In this document: one piece after another, positions 44,979-54,957 of the stretch
How the letters are laid out: every line of letters begins with the position of its first letter
Position numbering within the stretch: position 1 is the stretch's first letter
Assembly: GCA_900291925.1 (NCBI GenBank)
Contig: UWYS01000030.1
Span: 248,001-312,000, forward strand
Source: Thecaphora thlaspeos
Taxonomy: Eukaryota > Basidiomycota > Ustilaginomycetes > Urocystidales > Glomosporiaceae
Direction of reading: 5' to 3'
Length of the DNA stretch: 64,000 nt
Notes under the pieces: model-generated
The model's database searches: none
What the model was told of the DNA's origin: nothing
Seen by the model: the letters and a program-made list of their open reading frames with translations, nothing else
Program-made: the position numbers and the translations under genes

Positions 44979-45449
44979 TCCCCTCTTTTTATCAAATTTT
45001 TAGGATCATTGCCGTGATGGACCGACTCCAAATCCATCGCCGCCGCTGGCGAACACCAACCTCATATCGCACTTCGTCTACCTGCTCAGGTCAGGCCAGC
45101 TCTCACGCCCAGTCAAAGAACCATATCGGAGAGAGAACGTACACGGACGATGCCTTTTCAACTGTCCGAGTACATCTCTCAAGACTGTCTCTACCGTCGC
45201 TCGCTCGCCTTGCCAGAGAGGAGAGAGGGGGGAGAGATTCTTCTCAGCGCTCCTGCGAGTTGTATCGCCGGGACAGTGCGGCAGCGCAGTCGACGGACGG
45301 CAATGCCTTCACCACGATCCGCCCGGCAGCAGGGGCCAGACGACGAACATCATAGCTACATCACACGGTCGACTCGGACGAGCAAGGCGCTTTCTAAATG
45401 AATTGCCAAGGGAACGACCGCCCTCCACACTGGGATGCGACGACCGCGC
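44979..45449. other. Intergenic between the tRNA and the acyl-CoA oxidase 3' end
   Basis: Pol III-type T run at about 44986-44990 (and another at 44997). The rest presumably holds the acyl-CoA oxidase 3' UTR. Confidence 0.55.
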
Positions 45450-48026
45450 CTAGACCTTCTTCTTGGCCTCCTCGAGTCTCGCCTTCTCGGCCTTGGCTTC
45501 GGCCTCTGCCTCCTCCCTGTCCGCCTTGATCTCCTCGATCTCCTCGTCGATGCCGATGGCCTCGTCGAAGTCCTCCACCTCTGCCGCCTGCCGCTCGATG
45601 AAGGGCTTGATGAGTCGGTCAAAGTACGGGTGCGCCTTGAGCTGCGGGTTGTTGCGTCGCACCATGCGGAAGTACTCGCGGTAGATGTCGCCGTCGTACC
45701 TGCCAATCGGGCTGTTGAGCACGTGGTCCGAGATGGCGAAGCTGTCGACGAGCGGGATCGCAAAGGCGCGCGTCGCCGAGCAGTACTCCGTCACCTTGGC
45801 CTGCACCACGTCGAGCTGCGACGCCGAGAGCCAGCCGGACCGGAGGAAGAAGGCCGCCTTCTCCTCCATCTGCCACAGGCCGTAGAACTTGGCCAGCAGC
45901 TCGAGCTGGTCCCTCCCACCGTCCGACGACCTCTCGACGCGCTCGACGGCGGAGCGGAACTGGCGGAAGATGTAGCCGCTCGTGTGGACACTCGCCGCAA
46001 CGAAGCGCACCTGCGAGCAGTCCTCAAATGCCTGCTCGCGGCTCCGCCCCGCCTTGATGCGCGCCTGGTAGTCGTCGGCCGCCTTCTTGACGGCGTGCGC
46101 CGCCACCGTCGCCCAGCCCCGGTCGATGCCGTCCAGCGTGTCGAGCGCCGCGTCCGAGGGGCACTTGGCCGCCAGTACCTTTTCGATGTCATTGAGGTAG
46201 CCCGTGCCCGCGCTCAGCTTCTTGCCCTCCACGGCGTCCTGGTACTGGGCGATCAGCGAGCGGCCCGCCTGCAGCGCGAGGATGTGGTTGTCGCCCTCCC
46301 ACGTGCCTGCGAGCGTTGAGGATCGACCGATAGGAGGAGCGGGCCGGGGTCAGTCTCTCGTCTCCGAATCGTACGCTTCACACCGGCTGTCAGGGGGAAG
46401 GCAGGGCAGACCTGGGGCGATGCAGGCACTCACAGTGAACGGCAAAGTCGGCGTACATGTTTGCAAAGCCATTGTATGACGAATAGCCGTGGCCGCCGCA
46501 CGCCTGGCGCGACTTTTCGATCGTCTCGAGCGTGGCCCATGTGCAAAAGGCCTTGAGGCCGGCGCTGGTGGCGTGCGTCTCCTTTAGCATCTCGATGGTC
46601 GCGTCGAGGTTGGGGTCGCCCGGCTCAAGCGCCTCGAGGGCGTTGCTCGTCTCGTCGAAGAGCCGCTGCAGCTCCAGCGCGGTGAAGCCAAACGCGACCG
46701 ACTGGGCGAGCAGCGGCATCAGCCGGCGCTGGTGGATCGGGTAGTCGAGGATCTGCGTCTCGAGCGCGGCGTTGGGGTCCGACTTGAACTGGCGTCGGAC
46801 CGCGGCGTAGCGGACGCCGATGGTGAGGGCCTTCTTGGCCGTGTTGGCGGCATCGGCCACCATCGCCGTGCGGCCCTGGAGCAGGGCGCCGTACGTGAGC
46901 TGCTGGAGCGGCGGCTCGCGCACCTCGCCATCGCGCGTGACCTGGGTGTGCTTCATCAGCATGTAGGCGCGCGGGATGCGGACGTTGGTAAACTGGATGT
47001 AGCCGTTGTCGATGCCGTCGCGGCCCATCTTCTTGCCGATGTCGCCGATGTTGATGCCGGGGAGGAGCTGGTAGGTCTTGGGGTCGCGGAGCGGGACGAC
47101 AAACGTCTTTGTCCCGTGGTTCCTGCCCTTGATGAGCAGCCGGGCAAAGACGGCGCAGTGGGTCGCGGTGTGGGCGGCGCCGCCGATCCACCACTTTGTT
47201 GCGCCGAGGTTGGGCGTGTGGACGATGAACTCGTCGGTCTGCTCGTCAAAGGTCGAGGTCGTCTCGAGGCCGGCGACGTTGGAGCCGTGAGCGAGCTCAG
47301 TCATGCCAAAGCAGCCAAACATGCCGTTGCAGCCAATGACGCCCTTTTCCATCCAGTAGCTGAACTGGTTTGGCGTGGCGCCGGAGCGGAGGGCGCCGAG
47401 GAAGAGGCCGTAGTGGACGCCGAGGCGGGTCCAGAGACCCGGATCGAGGAGGCTCATGAGCTCCATGCGCTTCTGGAAGTCGTCGACGGACTCGCTGGTG
47501 ACATAGTGGGCGAGGCGCTGGATGCGCTGCATGGTGCGCTCGCGGATCTGCTCCTTTGTCAGGTCGTAGATGTCGCCCGAGTAGAAGATGGGGTCGCGGC
47601 TCGCCTCGAGCATGAACTTTTCTGCGGGCGGAGGGGCCGAGGAGTGTGGCATGAGCAGATCAAGTGAAGAGGAGGCGTCAGCCACCAAGGCCTTCCCTCG
47701 ACGGGTACAACTCAAACGCGGGAAGACTCACCCTTCTTGACCAGGTCCTTTTCGCTGCCGTGCTGAACGATGGACATCTGCACATGGCGTAAGTTCAAAG
47801 AGGCATCCGTGGCACAGAGGGATGGCGCAAGAAGAGGGACGGGTGTCAGCACGCTGTACGCTAGGATGCTGCGGATTCGCTGCCGGCGAGAGATGGAGGG
47901 TGGCGTCGGGTGAGCTCTACGTACCTTGCGGATGTCAAAGGCGGGGTTCTCCCTCTCCTTTGCGAGCGTCTTGAGCGTGAGGTCATCCGACCAGCTCGTG
48001 TTTGAAGACGACGACGACGACGACAT
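45450..48026 (-). CDS. POX1: Acyl-CoA oxidase (peroxisomal beta-oxidation)
   Basis: FAD enzyme that oxidises acyl-CoA to trans-2-enoyl-CoA and makes hydrogen peroxide, the first step of peroxisomal beta-oxidation. Exons, 5' to 3' on the minus strand: 48026-47925, 47777-47732, 47621-46434 and 46306-45450; 730 residues. The small 46-nt exon 2 (MSIVQHGSEKDLVKK) is needed for phase. Motifs are CFGMTELAHGSNVAGLETT, the flavin-site ATKWWIGGAAHTATH, ACGGHGYSSYNGF, and across intron 3 the catalytic Glu in CTWEGDNHILALQAG. The start begins with a poly-Ser run coded by TCG repeats. The C-terminus is a charged helical extension ending AKKKV and lacks an SKL-type PTS1. Yeast Pox1 also lacks a canonical PTS1, so a peroxisomal location is still likely. 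Confidence 0.96.
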
Positions 48027-49041
48027 GGTTGGCTGGCTGGCTGGCTGAGTGGATGCGTGTCTCGTGTCGCTGTGTATCGGTGCTTCTCCTGGATTCTTTT
48101 ACAGAGGGGTGATGCTGTGATGCAGGGACCTTGATGCGATCCTGTGCTCTACTCTGCTGTTGCAGGTGGAGGTGTGAGCTTCTGTCGAGCTCCTCGATGA
48201 GAGGGTGGGATGGGGGATCGAAGGGTGGTGGTGGTGGAAGGTAAAGAAGGCAAAGAGAGGACGGGGGGTGGTTGTTGTGTGTAGAAATGCGGGGGGACTG
48301 CACGACTCGCCAGGGGCGCCGCGCCCGTTGATGTCTCGCTGCTGCTGGCCGCGCCTTGCTGGGCGCCTGGAGAATCGACGTCTGAAAGCCGGTCGCTGGA
48401 TGCCGCCTGCGCAGCGCAGCGCATCGCATCGGCGTGAAAGAGCCCTGCCTGCCCGTGCGGGCGGTACGCTGACCGGTCGGTCCTTGCATTCCATCGGGGC
48501 AGCAAGCGCGTCCAGCACGGTGGGCTCTTTCCCCGCCCTTTGCACCCCGCTTGCCAGATGGCAGCAACGCATCGGGGCGTCTGCCTGGCCTTTTTCACGA
48601 GCCAACCGCACGGCGCGGGGGTCGGGTCGCCATCAGCTATGCTCTCAAAAGGCCCGTCCAGCTCGACCCTTCTGACGATCAAGAAGTGCCGCCATGCGTG
48701 CGGTCCGCCCGCCGGCCGTACCGACCAAGAGCCGGTCGGGTCCTGTCCGCCTGTCCGCCTGGCTGGCTGGCTAAGCTGGCTGTCTTTCACACCATCCGAG
48801 CACCCTGGGCATGACGGAGCAGCCTGTGGTCTGTCTTGACCTCCTCCAAGCCTAGCTTGCTCCTACGTTCTAGAGCTCGTGCGGCGACGCAGACGGTCCG
48901 TCCCGCTCGGGATTCGGCTCTTGCGACGATGACACGCACCACGACAACATCAGCCATCACACAGTCGGGCCAGTTCAGGCGGGCAAGGGGAGGGGGCCGG
49001 CTGAGCAATTCGGTGCACGCATCTCTCCACAGCCTCGCCAC
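48027..49041. other. Intergenic: acyl-CoA oxidase promoter and 3' end of the phosphatase gene
   Basis: Carries a (GGCT)4 tract at 48029-48046 immediately upstream of the oxidase ATG. No gene recognised. Confidence 0.5.
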
Positions 49042-51441
49042 CTAAGGCTCGTGTCCCCCGCTCTTTCGTCCTTCTCCTCCTTGGCCCTCCCGATATCTCC
49101 ACGGCGTCACCTTGATCCCCAGTTCTTCGCACACCTTCCTTCCCTGCGCCAGCCAGTACTCTGGATGTCCCTTTTTCTTGGTCCTCTTGTCCTGCATCTT
49201 GAGCTTCTTGGCCTTTGTCCCTCCGTAGCCCGCTAGACCGCCCGACTTGATGAACGACGAGACGTCCTTCTGCCATCGCAGCTGCTCCAGCACGCCGATC
49301 GTCTGGAGCAACACATCGTCCAGCTGCTTGGCACGAACCCCTTGTCTTTTCCCGCCTCGCTTCGGCTTCTGGCTGTCTGCCTCGTCCTCCCTCTCCTCCT
49401 CTTCCTCGGCGCCGGCGGCCGAGTTCGAACGCTTGTCGCCGTCCCTCGTGTCCTTCGCTACGGAGAGGTCCGTGCCGTAGCCGTCGTCTTCGCCGTCGCT
49501 GTCGTCCCCCTGCTCGTCCTCGTCCACCTCCTCCGTCTCCAACGTCGACCCTTCGCTCCTCGGCTGGCACCTCTGCACCTCTTCGCTCATCCAGCGCTCC
49601 ATCAGAGCAGCCGCTTCCCGGCCAAACTCGGGCAGCAGGATGTGGTTAAACGGCTGCATCCGCGCCTTGTCTAGGCTGTCGTCGAGCAGCAGCGTATTGT
49701 GCTGGCCCCACGGCCCCAGCTTGGCCGCAATTAGCGACGCCTCGAGCGAGGCAGAGCCGACTCCCACGCCCGCCTCGCCTCCCGCCTTCGACGACTCCTG
49801 CTGCTGCTGCTCCTTCGAAAGGCTCAGCTCGGCCAGATCGGGTTGCGCCTGGTCCTGCAGGTCCCGCGAGTCGGCCAGCAGCCGGCCTGGGCTCGGAAGG
49901 CCGTTGGCATGCGCGTTAAGCTCTGCCCACACAATCTCGAGGTCCTTGACACTGTCGACCTTAAAGCTAAACAGCTTGCTCGTCACCAGCGTGTCGCGCG
50001 CCCAGACGCGCAGCAGGTGGGCGCGCTGCTCGGCGCTAAAGGCCGCCTGCACCATGCTGTCGACGTTGGCGGGGCGCGCAGACGACCATACCAGCAGCTC
50101 GTACCGGCCCAGCGACATAGATGAGGCAGCAGCGGTCGTCTCGTCGCCCCCTTCTGCTCGTTGTCTTCGTGGCCAGAAGTGGGCGCCGTGCGGCACCTTG
50201 GATGAGGACGACTTTGCGGGGCGCGGTCGACCCGAGAAGAGCTGCGCTTCCACCAGAGCCTCGGAGCTCATGCTCTTGGCTTCGCTCTCGCTCAGCACGT
50301 CTCTGGCAGGGCTCGATGCCGCTGCTTCCGCCGCAGTCTCTTTGTCTTCATCGCCGCCGCCGTTGTACGGGCGTGGGATGCCAAGGCAGTAGCTCAGGAA
50401 GCACTCGAGGTAGGGTCGGGGCGTGGGTGCGGCAGAGCTGATGCTCATGGAGCCTTTCGTCTTGCTGCGGTAGACAAGGGTACCGTTGAGGTCGAGGATG
50501 AGCAACTTCTTGTCAGGCTCACCCCCTTGGTCGCGCGGGAGCTCCTCCGCCTTCTTCTGGGCCTGCTGGATGTACGAGATGCGCGGTAAGCTTCGCAACT
50601 TCCATGTCGCCGACGATGACGTGACCGCCGAGTGGGGGGGGTGGGAGAAAGGCGTGTGCGGCAGCTGTCCGGCCCGGGTCGAATAGGCCTTGGGACCGGT
50701 GTGGAGCTTGACGCCGTTGCGCGTGTAGAAGTCCTTTGGCGGAGGGCCCTGCATCGTCAAAGGCGATAATGGCGGTTGCAGCGATGATGAAGGTTTTGAT
50801 GAAGGGGATGTCAGGCTCCTGGCGAAGGGAGCTGCTGAACTTGGCGGACCAGCCTGCGTCTCGACACTGTGGTGGCCGCGCTGTTTTTTAAGGCCATGCT
50901 CGGACCCGAGCTCCTCCCCCGGCGAGGGCTCGTACCCCCCTTGGCTCTCGGGCTGGTGCACCTGCGGGTACCAAGGCGGCTGCTGCTGCTGCTGGAAGTA
51001 TGCTTGGGATCCTGCTGTGCCATAGCCGCCATAACCTCCATAGCCTCCGTAGCCGCCATAGCCTCTGTAGCCGCCGTAACCGCCGTAACCACTATAGGCC
51101 CTGTAGCCGCCGTAGCCTTGCGGCGGTGCCTGAGCCTGGGCGTAGCCAGCATAGCCCGGCCCTCCCTGATTGTAGCCGTCACCATAGCTCTGCGGTTGTT
51201 GCGGGTAGTCGTACCCTTGGCTGTAATGAGATTGTCCCTGGTCGTAGCTATGCGGCGGCGCCTGGGGGTAGTGCTGGTGCTGCAGTGGAGCCTGATAAGC
51301 CGACTGGCCGTACCCGCCGAAGCCACCGTTGGGAGAAGGGTGGTACCTTTCGGTTCCGTAGCTGGAACTTGATGCTTGGTCTTGTTCCTGATCGCATCTT
51401 CCTGGGGCCTTTTGCTTTGCCTTTGCCTTATGTTTGGCCAT
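49042..51441 (-). CDS. NIF/FCP1-like HAD phosphatase with a Gly-Tyr-rich N-terminus
   Basis: Intronless, 799 residues from the ATG at 51441 (MAKHKAKAKQKAP), which has a strong ACCATGGCC context. The first ~190 residues form a Gln/Tyr/Gly-rich prion-like region with about ten GGY-type repeats. The HAD/NIF core starts at about residue 325 with LLILDLNGTLVYRS; the second motif Asp is replaced by Asn (DLN not DLD). It continues with RYELLVWSSARPANVDSMV and LLLDDSLDKARMQPFNHILL, matching the FCP1/SCP fold. A large acidic insert (EEVDEDEQGDDSDGEDD) precedes a basic C-terminus. A protein phosphatase role is inferred from the fold. An in-frame ATG at 51642 would add 67 residues that look like a mitochondrial presequence. 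The gene is divergent from BFR1. Confidence 0.88.
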   Translation of the reverse strand: MAKHKAKAKQKAPGRCDQEQDQASSSSYGTERYHPSPNGGFGGYGQSAYQAPLQHQHYPQAPPHSYDQGQSHYSQGYDYPQQPQSYGDGYNQGGPGYAGYAQAQAPPQGYGGYRAYSGYGGYGGYRGYGGYGGYGGYGGYGTAGSQAYFQQQQQPPWYPQVHQPESQGGYEPSPGEELGSEHGLKKQRGHHSVETQAGPPSSAAPFARSLTSPSSKPSSSLQPPLSPLTMQGPPPKDFYTRNGVKLHTGPKAYSTRAGQLPHTPFSHPPHSAVTSSSATWKLRSLPRISYIQQAQKKAEELPRDQGGEPDKKLLILDLNGTLVYRSKTKGSMSISSAAPTPRPYLECFLSYCLGIPRPYNGGGDEDKETAAEAAASSPARDVLSESEAKSMSSEALVEAQLFSGRPRPAKSSSSKVPHGAHFWPRRQRAEGGDETTAAASSMSLGRYELLVWSSARPANVDSMVQAAFSAEQRAHLLRVWARDTLVTSKLFSFKVDSVKDLEIVWAELNAHANGLPSPGRLLADSRDLQDQAQPDLAELSLSKEQQQQESSKAGGEAGVGVGSASLEASLIAAKLGPWGQHNTLLLDDSLDKARMQPFNHILLPEFGREAAALMERWMSEEVQRCQPRSEGSTLETEEVDEDEQGDDSDGEDDGYGTDLSVAKDTRDGDKRSNSAAGAEEEEEREDEADSQKPKRGGKRQGVRAKQLDDVLLQTIGVLEQLRWQKDVSSFIKSGGLAGYGGTKAKKLKMQDKRTKKKGHPEYWLAQGRKVCEELGIKVTPWRYREGQGGEGRKSGGHEP

Positions 51442-51642
51442 GGTGGGCGGTGTAGTGGAGAGGTTACGCGCGGATGCTGGAGGCGATGTCGTCCGGACGT
51501 GCTGTCGTTCGGCGCCGGATAGGCGGCGCGATGGTGGATGGAGAGGAGCTGCAGGGGATACAACGAAAGGTAGGCGTAGCGATGTCCGGTTGAGTACGGC
51601 GGTGTGTCGTAGGAGAGCTACACTGCCTGCGCCCGGTTGCAT
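51442..51642 (-). other. Possible in-frame N-terminal extension of the phosphatase (alternative start)
   Basis: From ATG 51642 the frame adds 67 codons: few acidic residues before position 40, several Arg, and an ending ARNLSTTPPT just before MAKHK. This resembles a cleavable mitochondrial presequence. Confidence 0.45.
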
Positions 51643-53185
51643 GGAGTCCGACGCGACGGTGACTGTGCGAGGAGAGCGGTGGTGAGTGCGAGCGAGAAGG
51701 TGTGCATCCAGCTGCGAAAGGGCAGCCTCTATACTGTGGACGATATGGTGCGTGGTGGTGATATGGCAGCTGCGGCGGTGCGATCGAGGGCGGCGATGAA
51801 GCAAGAGAGGAGGCAAGAGGCAAGAGGCAGGAAGGAGGAGGCGACCCGCTTTGCTCCCTTTTGAGCGGCACGACGAGCACCGGGGGAGAAGAAGAAAGCG
51901 CGAGGAAAATTGGTGGAAATTCAGCATCGCTATCTAATTATCCTGGTTACGGACACCCACAGACATCCCTTCCTCGGCTCTGTCGGACAAGCACCTCATC
52001 GAGCCACACCCCCGTCCATGGCGATGATGGCCATGGCGACCAGAAGAGTGTGTGTTTGTGCGGTCCGACATCGGTGCTGTCCTGTCATCAGGTCCTGCTT
52101 CAAGTGTTCCCCGAATGGCCCTCTTCGATGAAGCTGGGAAGACCAATCCAGGAGGGCGATCCAGAGTTGTAATGCAACAATATATCACACCGTGCTATCA
52201 AGCGAATAGACAGAGTAAGTAGTGTGGTACACTTGACTGGGGATCTTGGGTAGGCCGCAGGTCCCTCTCTACTCTGTCACTCATCCAGGCTTGCGCCTGT
52301 TGCAAAAGGCCAAGAGCCTCCCCCGGTCTCGCACTCTGTGTGGCTCGCCGCTCGTGTCGCGGAGGCCGTTCTGTGGTGCTCTGAGCTGTAACACACGACT
52401 TCGCTCCCCGCCGGCATGCCCGTCGGCTGGGCGCGAGCCCGAGCGCGGCTCGCGCCGATGCTCTCGACACCGATGTCAAGGGCGAGGGCCACGGCTGGTT
52501 GCGGCGCTGTCTGATCTGTCGGGCAACGTTATCGAGCCGGGCCTGTCTGTCGTCGAGGGAAGGGTGAGGCGTGCACAAGCGGACGAGAAAGTGATGGCTG
52601 CATTCTTGCTTTGCGACGGGCGAGGGAGGATGATGGTGGTGGCAGGGTGCAACGGAGGCCGTCGCGAGAGGCTGTCTGTGCGAGGGCCGCTCTGCCTGTG
52701 CGCGGCGCAGTGCGGCTTTTCTTGGAAGAAAGGCGGCGCTGGCTGGCCGTTTTTTCTACGCCGGCCCGTGCTCGCATGGTCCAGGCACCGGAAGACGGCC
52801 AGGCGAGGGCGAGCCGCCAGCGTTGCGGGCGCAAGCACCAAGGCCAAGCAGCGGGCGAGCACCGAGCATGAGGAAGCTCAGAGTCTAGCTCTTCTCGGCC
52901 CAGCATGCAGCCCTGGCCTCTCCGCCCTCAGGGTCGAAGGAAGGCCTGAGCAGCGAGCGGCTCGCCGTCCCTCGGTCGATCAGCCTCTCGGCGGGCGCAA
53001 GGCGGCTTGATGTTGGGCCCAGCACCAGCCTCGCCGGCTCCCCTCCCGATTCTCCCTCCTCACCAACCCTTACCATCTCATCCCACACCACACCACACCT
53101 CACTCACGACTGGACCTCGGCGCATCGTCTCCACCCTCCCCTCTTGCCCTCGTCTCCTTCGCCTGTCGTCAATTGATCCGTCGCA
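51643..53185. other. Divergent intergenic region between the phosphatase gene and BFR1
   Basis: No gene recognised. The last ~170 bases before 53186 are a C/T/A-rich leader (CACCACACCACACC) without other ATGs close to the start; the 51850-52200 part is less GC-rich. Confidence 0.5.
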
Positions 53186-54957
53186 ATGGCTGCCACCGAA
53201 GCTGCTGCTGCCGCCCCCGCCGTCCCGACAACCAACGGAGAAGCAGGAGCAGACACCGCCACACAGCACCAGCACCAGCGTCCCCCGCCCAACCTGGACG
53301 CCGTAGATATCGTCAAACAGACCGGCGGAAAGCCAGACGCAAACGACAACACCGCAAAGCTAGAGGCCAACTCAAAGCAGATCGAAAAGGTCCAGAAGGA
53401 ACTCGTGAGTGCCCTTTCCGCGCGCCGAGGTCCTATGCGGGGCGCAGCGCAGCCTCTGCACCATTGCTGACTTTCCCCACCTTGTCCGTGACTCGCCGTC
53501 CTCTATGCTGCTTCGTCCTCTCGCTGCGCCGCCGCCGCCCCCCGCAGGACCAGGTCCGCTCGCTCCTCTCGGGCGCCGGACCCTCGAAGGACTCGCCCGC
53601 CGGTATTCGCCGGACCCAGCTGCGCAAAGAGCTCGACGAGCTGCGCAACAAGCAGGCCGGCAATAAGGGCTCGCGCGACAAAGTGCTGGACGAGCTACGC
53701 TCTCTTCAGGACGGCATCGCCAAGAACGTCAAGGACCTCCAGGCGGCCAAGTCCAAGTCGCCGTACAAGACCGTAGAGGACGTTGACGACCGCATCAAGC
53801 GCCTCGATCAGCAGATCGAGGCGGGCAGCATGAAGCTTGTCGACGAGAAAAAGGCCCTTGCCGAGATCTCGCAGCTGAAAAAGGGCCGCAGGAACGTGGA
53901 GGCGCTCGCGACGATGCAAAAGTCGATCGACGGCGATCGGGCGCGCGTCGACGAGCTCAAGGCGACGCTCGACGACCCCGAGAGCCGGGCACTCAACAAG
54001 CGCTACGACGAGATCAAGGCCGAGCTCGACGAGATCCAGAAGGAGCAGGAAAAGGCCTCGGGTTCGCGCGGCAAGCTGCTCGACCAGCGCACCGCCCTCT
54101 CTGCGCAGCTCGACGAGCTCTTCCAACAGCGTCGCGACCGCCAGGCCGCCTTCCGCGCCGCCAACGACCACTTCTACCAGCGGCTCAACGCCGAGCGCGA
54201 GAGGCGCCTGGACACGCAGCGCGCCGAGCGACAGGCGGCCGAGCAGGCAAAGAGGCAGGAGATCGAGCAGCAGATGCGCGAAGATGCCGCGCTGCCCGCG
54301 TTTGCAGAGGAGATCGAGGACTGCGACGTCCTCATCAACTACTTTAGCGCAAAGGCGGGCGCCAACGCGGCCAAGTCCGAGGCCGCCAAGGCCGACGAGG
54401 CCATCGCGGCATCGTCGGCCAACCCGGTCGGCGGTAAGACGCTCAACATCCGCCAGGTCAATGCTGACGACATGATCCCCAAGGGCGCGGCGCTGCTCAA
54501 GAAAAAGGACGAGGCGTCCGAGTCGTACTTTATCGGCAGCGGCGGCAAGGGCAAGAAGGGCAAGAAGCAGAACAAGCGCGGAACCCCGCTCAACCTAGGT
54601 TCGGACGAGAACGGCGACGGCGCCGCGACGACGACGACGGGCGGAGCGCTCCACGTTCCGCTCGGAACGCTGTTGGCGCTGTTGAGCCTCTCGATCCCGC
54701 CGCCCACCACCAGCGCAGACGTGAGCCGCGTCGTCGAGAACCTCAAGCTGAAGCGCGAGTACTTTGTCAGCAACCAGCAGCGCGTCACGCGGGATAACAT
54801 TGAGCGGGTCGAAAAGATGCTGGCAAAGTCGAGTGTCAAGGGCAATGGCGTCGGCGAGACGGAGAAGAAGCAGGAGAAGGAGGAGAAGACGCAGGCGGAG
54901 GGCAAGAAGGTCGACGACGTGGAGGCGGACAATACGGCCGATGCCGTCGAGGCCTGA
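53186..54957 (+). CDS. BFR1: Bfr1-family polysome-associated coiled-coil protein
   Basis: Exons 53186-53404 and 53548-54957 give 542 residues; the intron 53405-53547 has GTGAGT and CCGCAG ends. In yeast Bfr1 binds mRNAs and polysomes at the ER with Scp160 and was found as a brefeldin A resistance and nuclear segregation factor. After an Ala/Gln/His-rich start the protein is a long charged coiled coil (about 50-400). It contains family-like segments RRTQLRKELDELRNKQ, SPYKTVEDVDDRIKRLDQQI and LKKGRRNVEALATMQKSID. A QREAEQ-type basic stretch leads to DCDVLINYFSAKAG. A Lys/Gly-rich segment (GGKGKKGKKQNKRG) precedes a C-terminal helical region (PLGTLLALLSLSIPPPTTSA) typical of fungal Bfr1, and an acidic/Lys tail. 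Confidence 0.93.
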
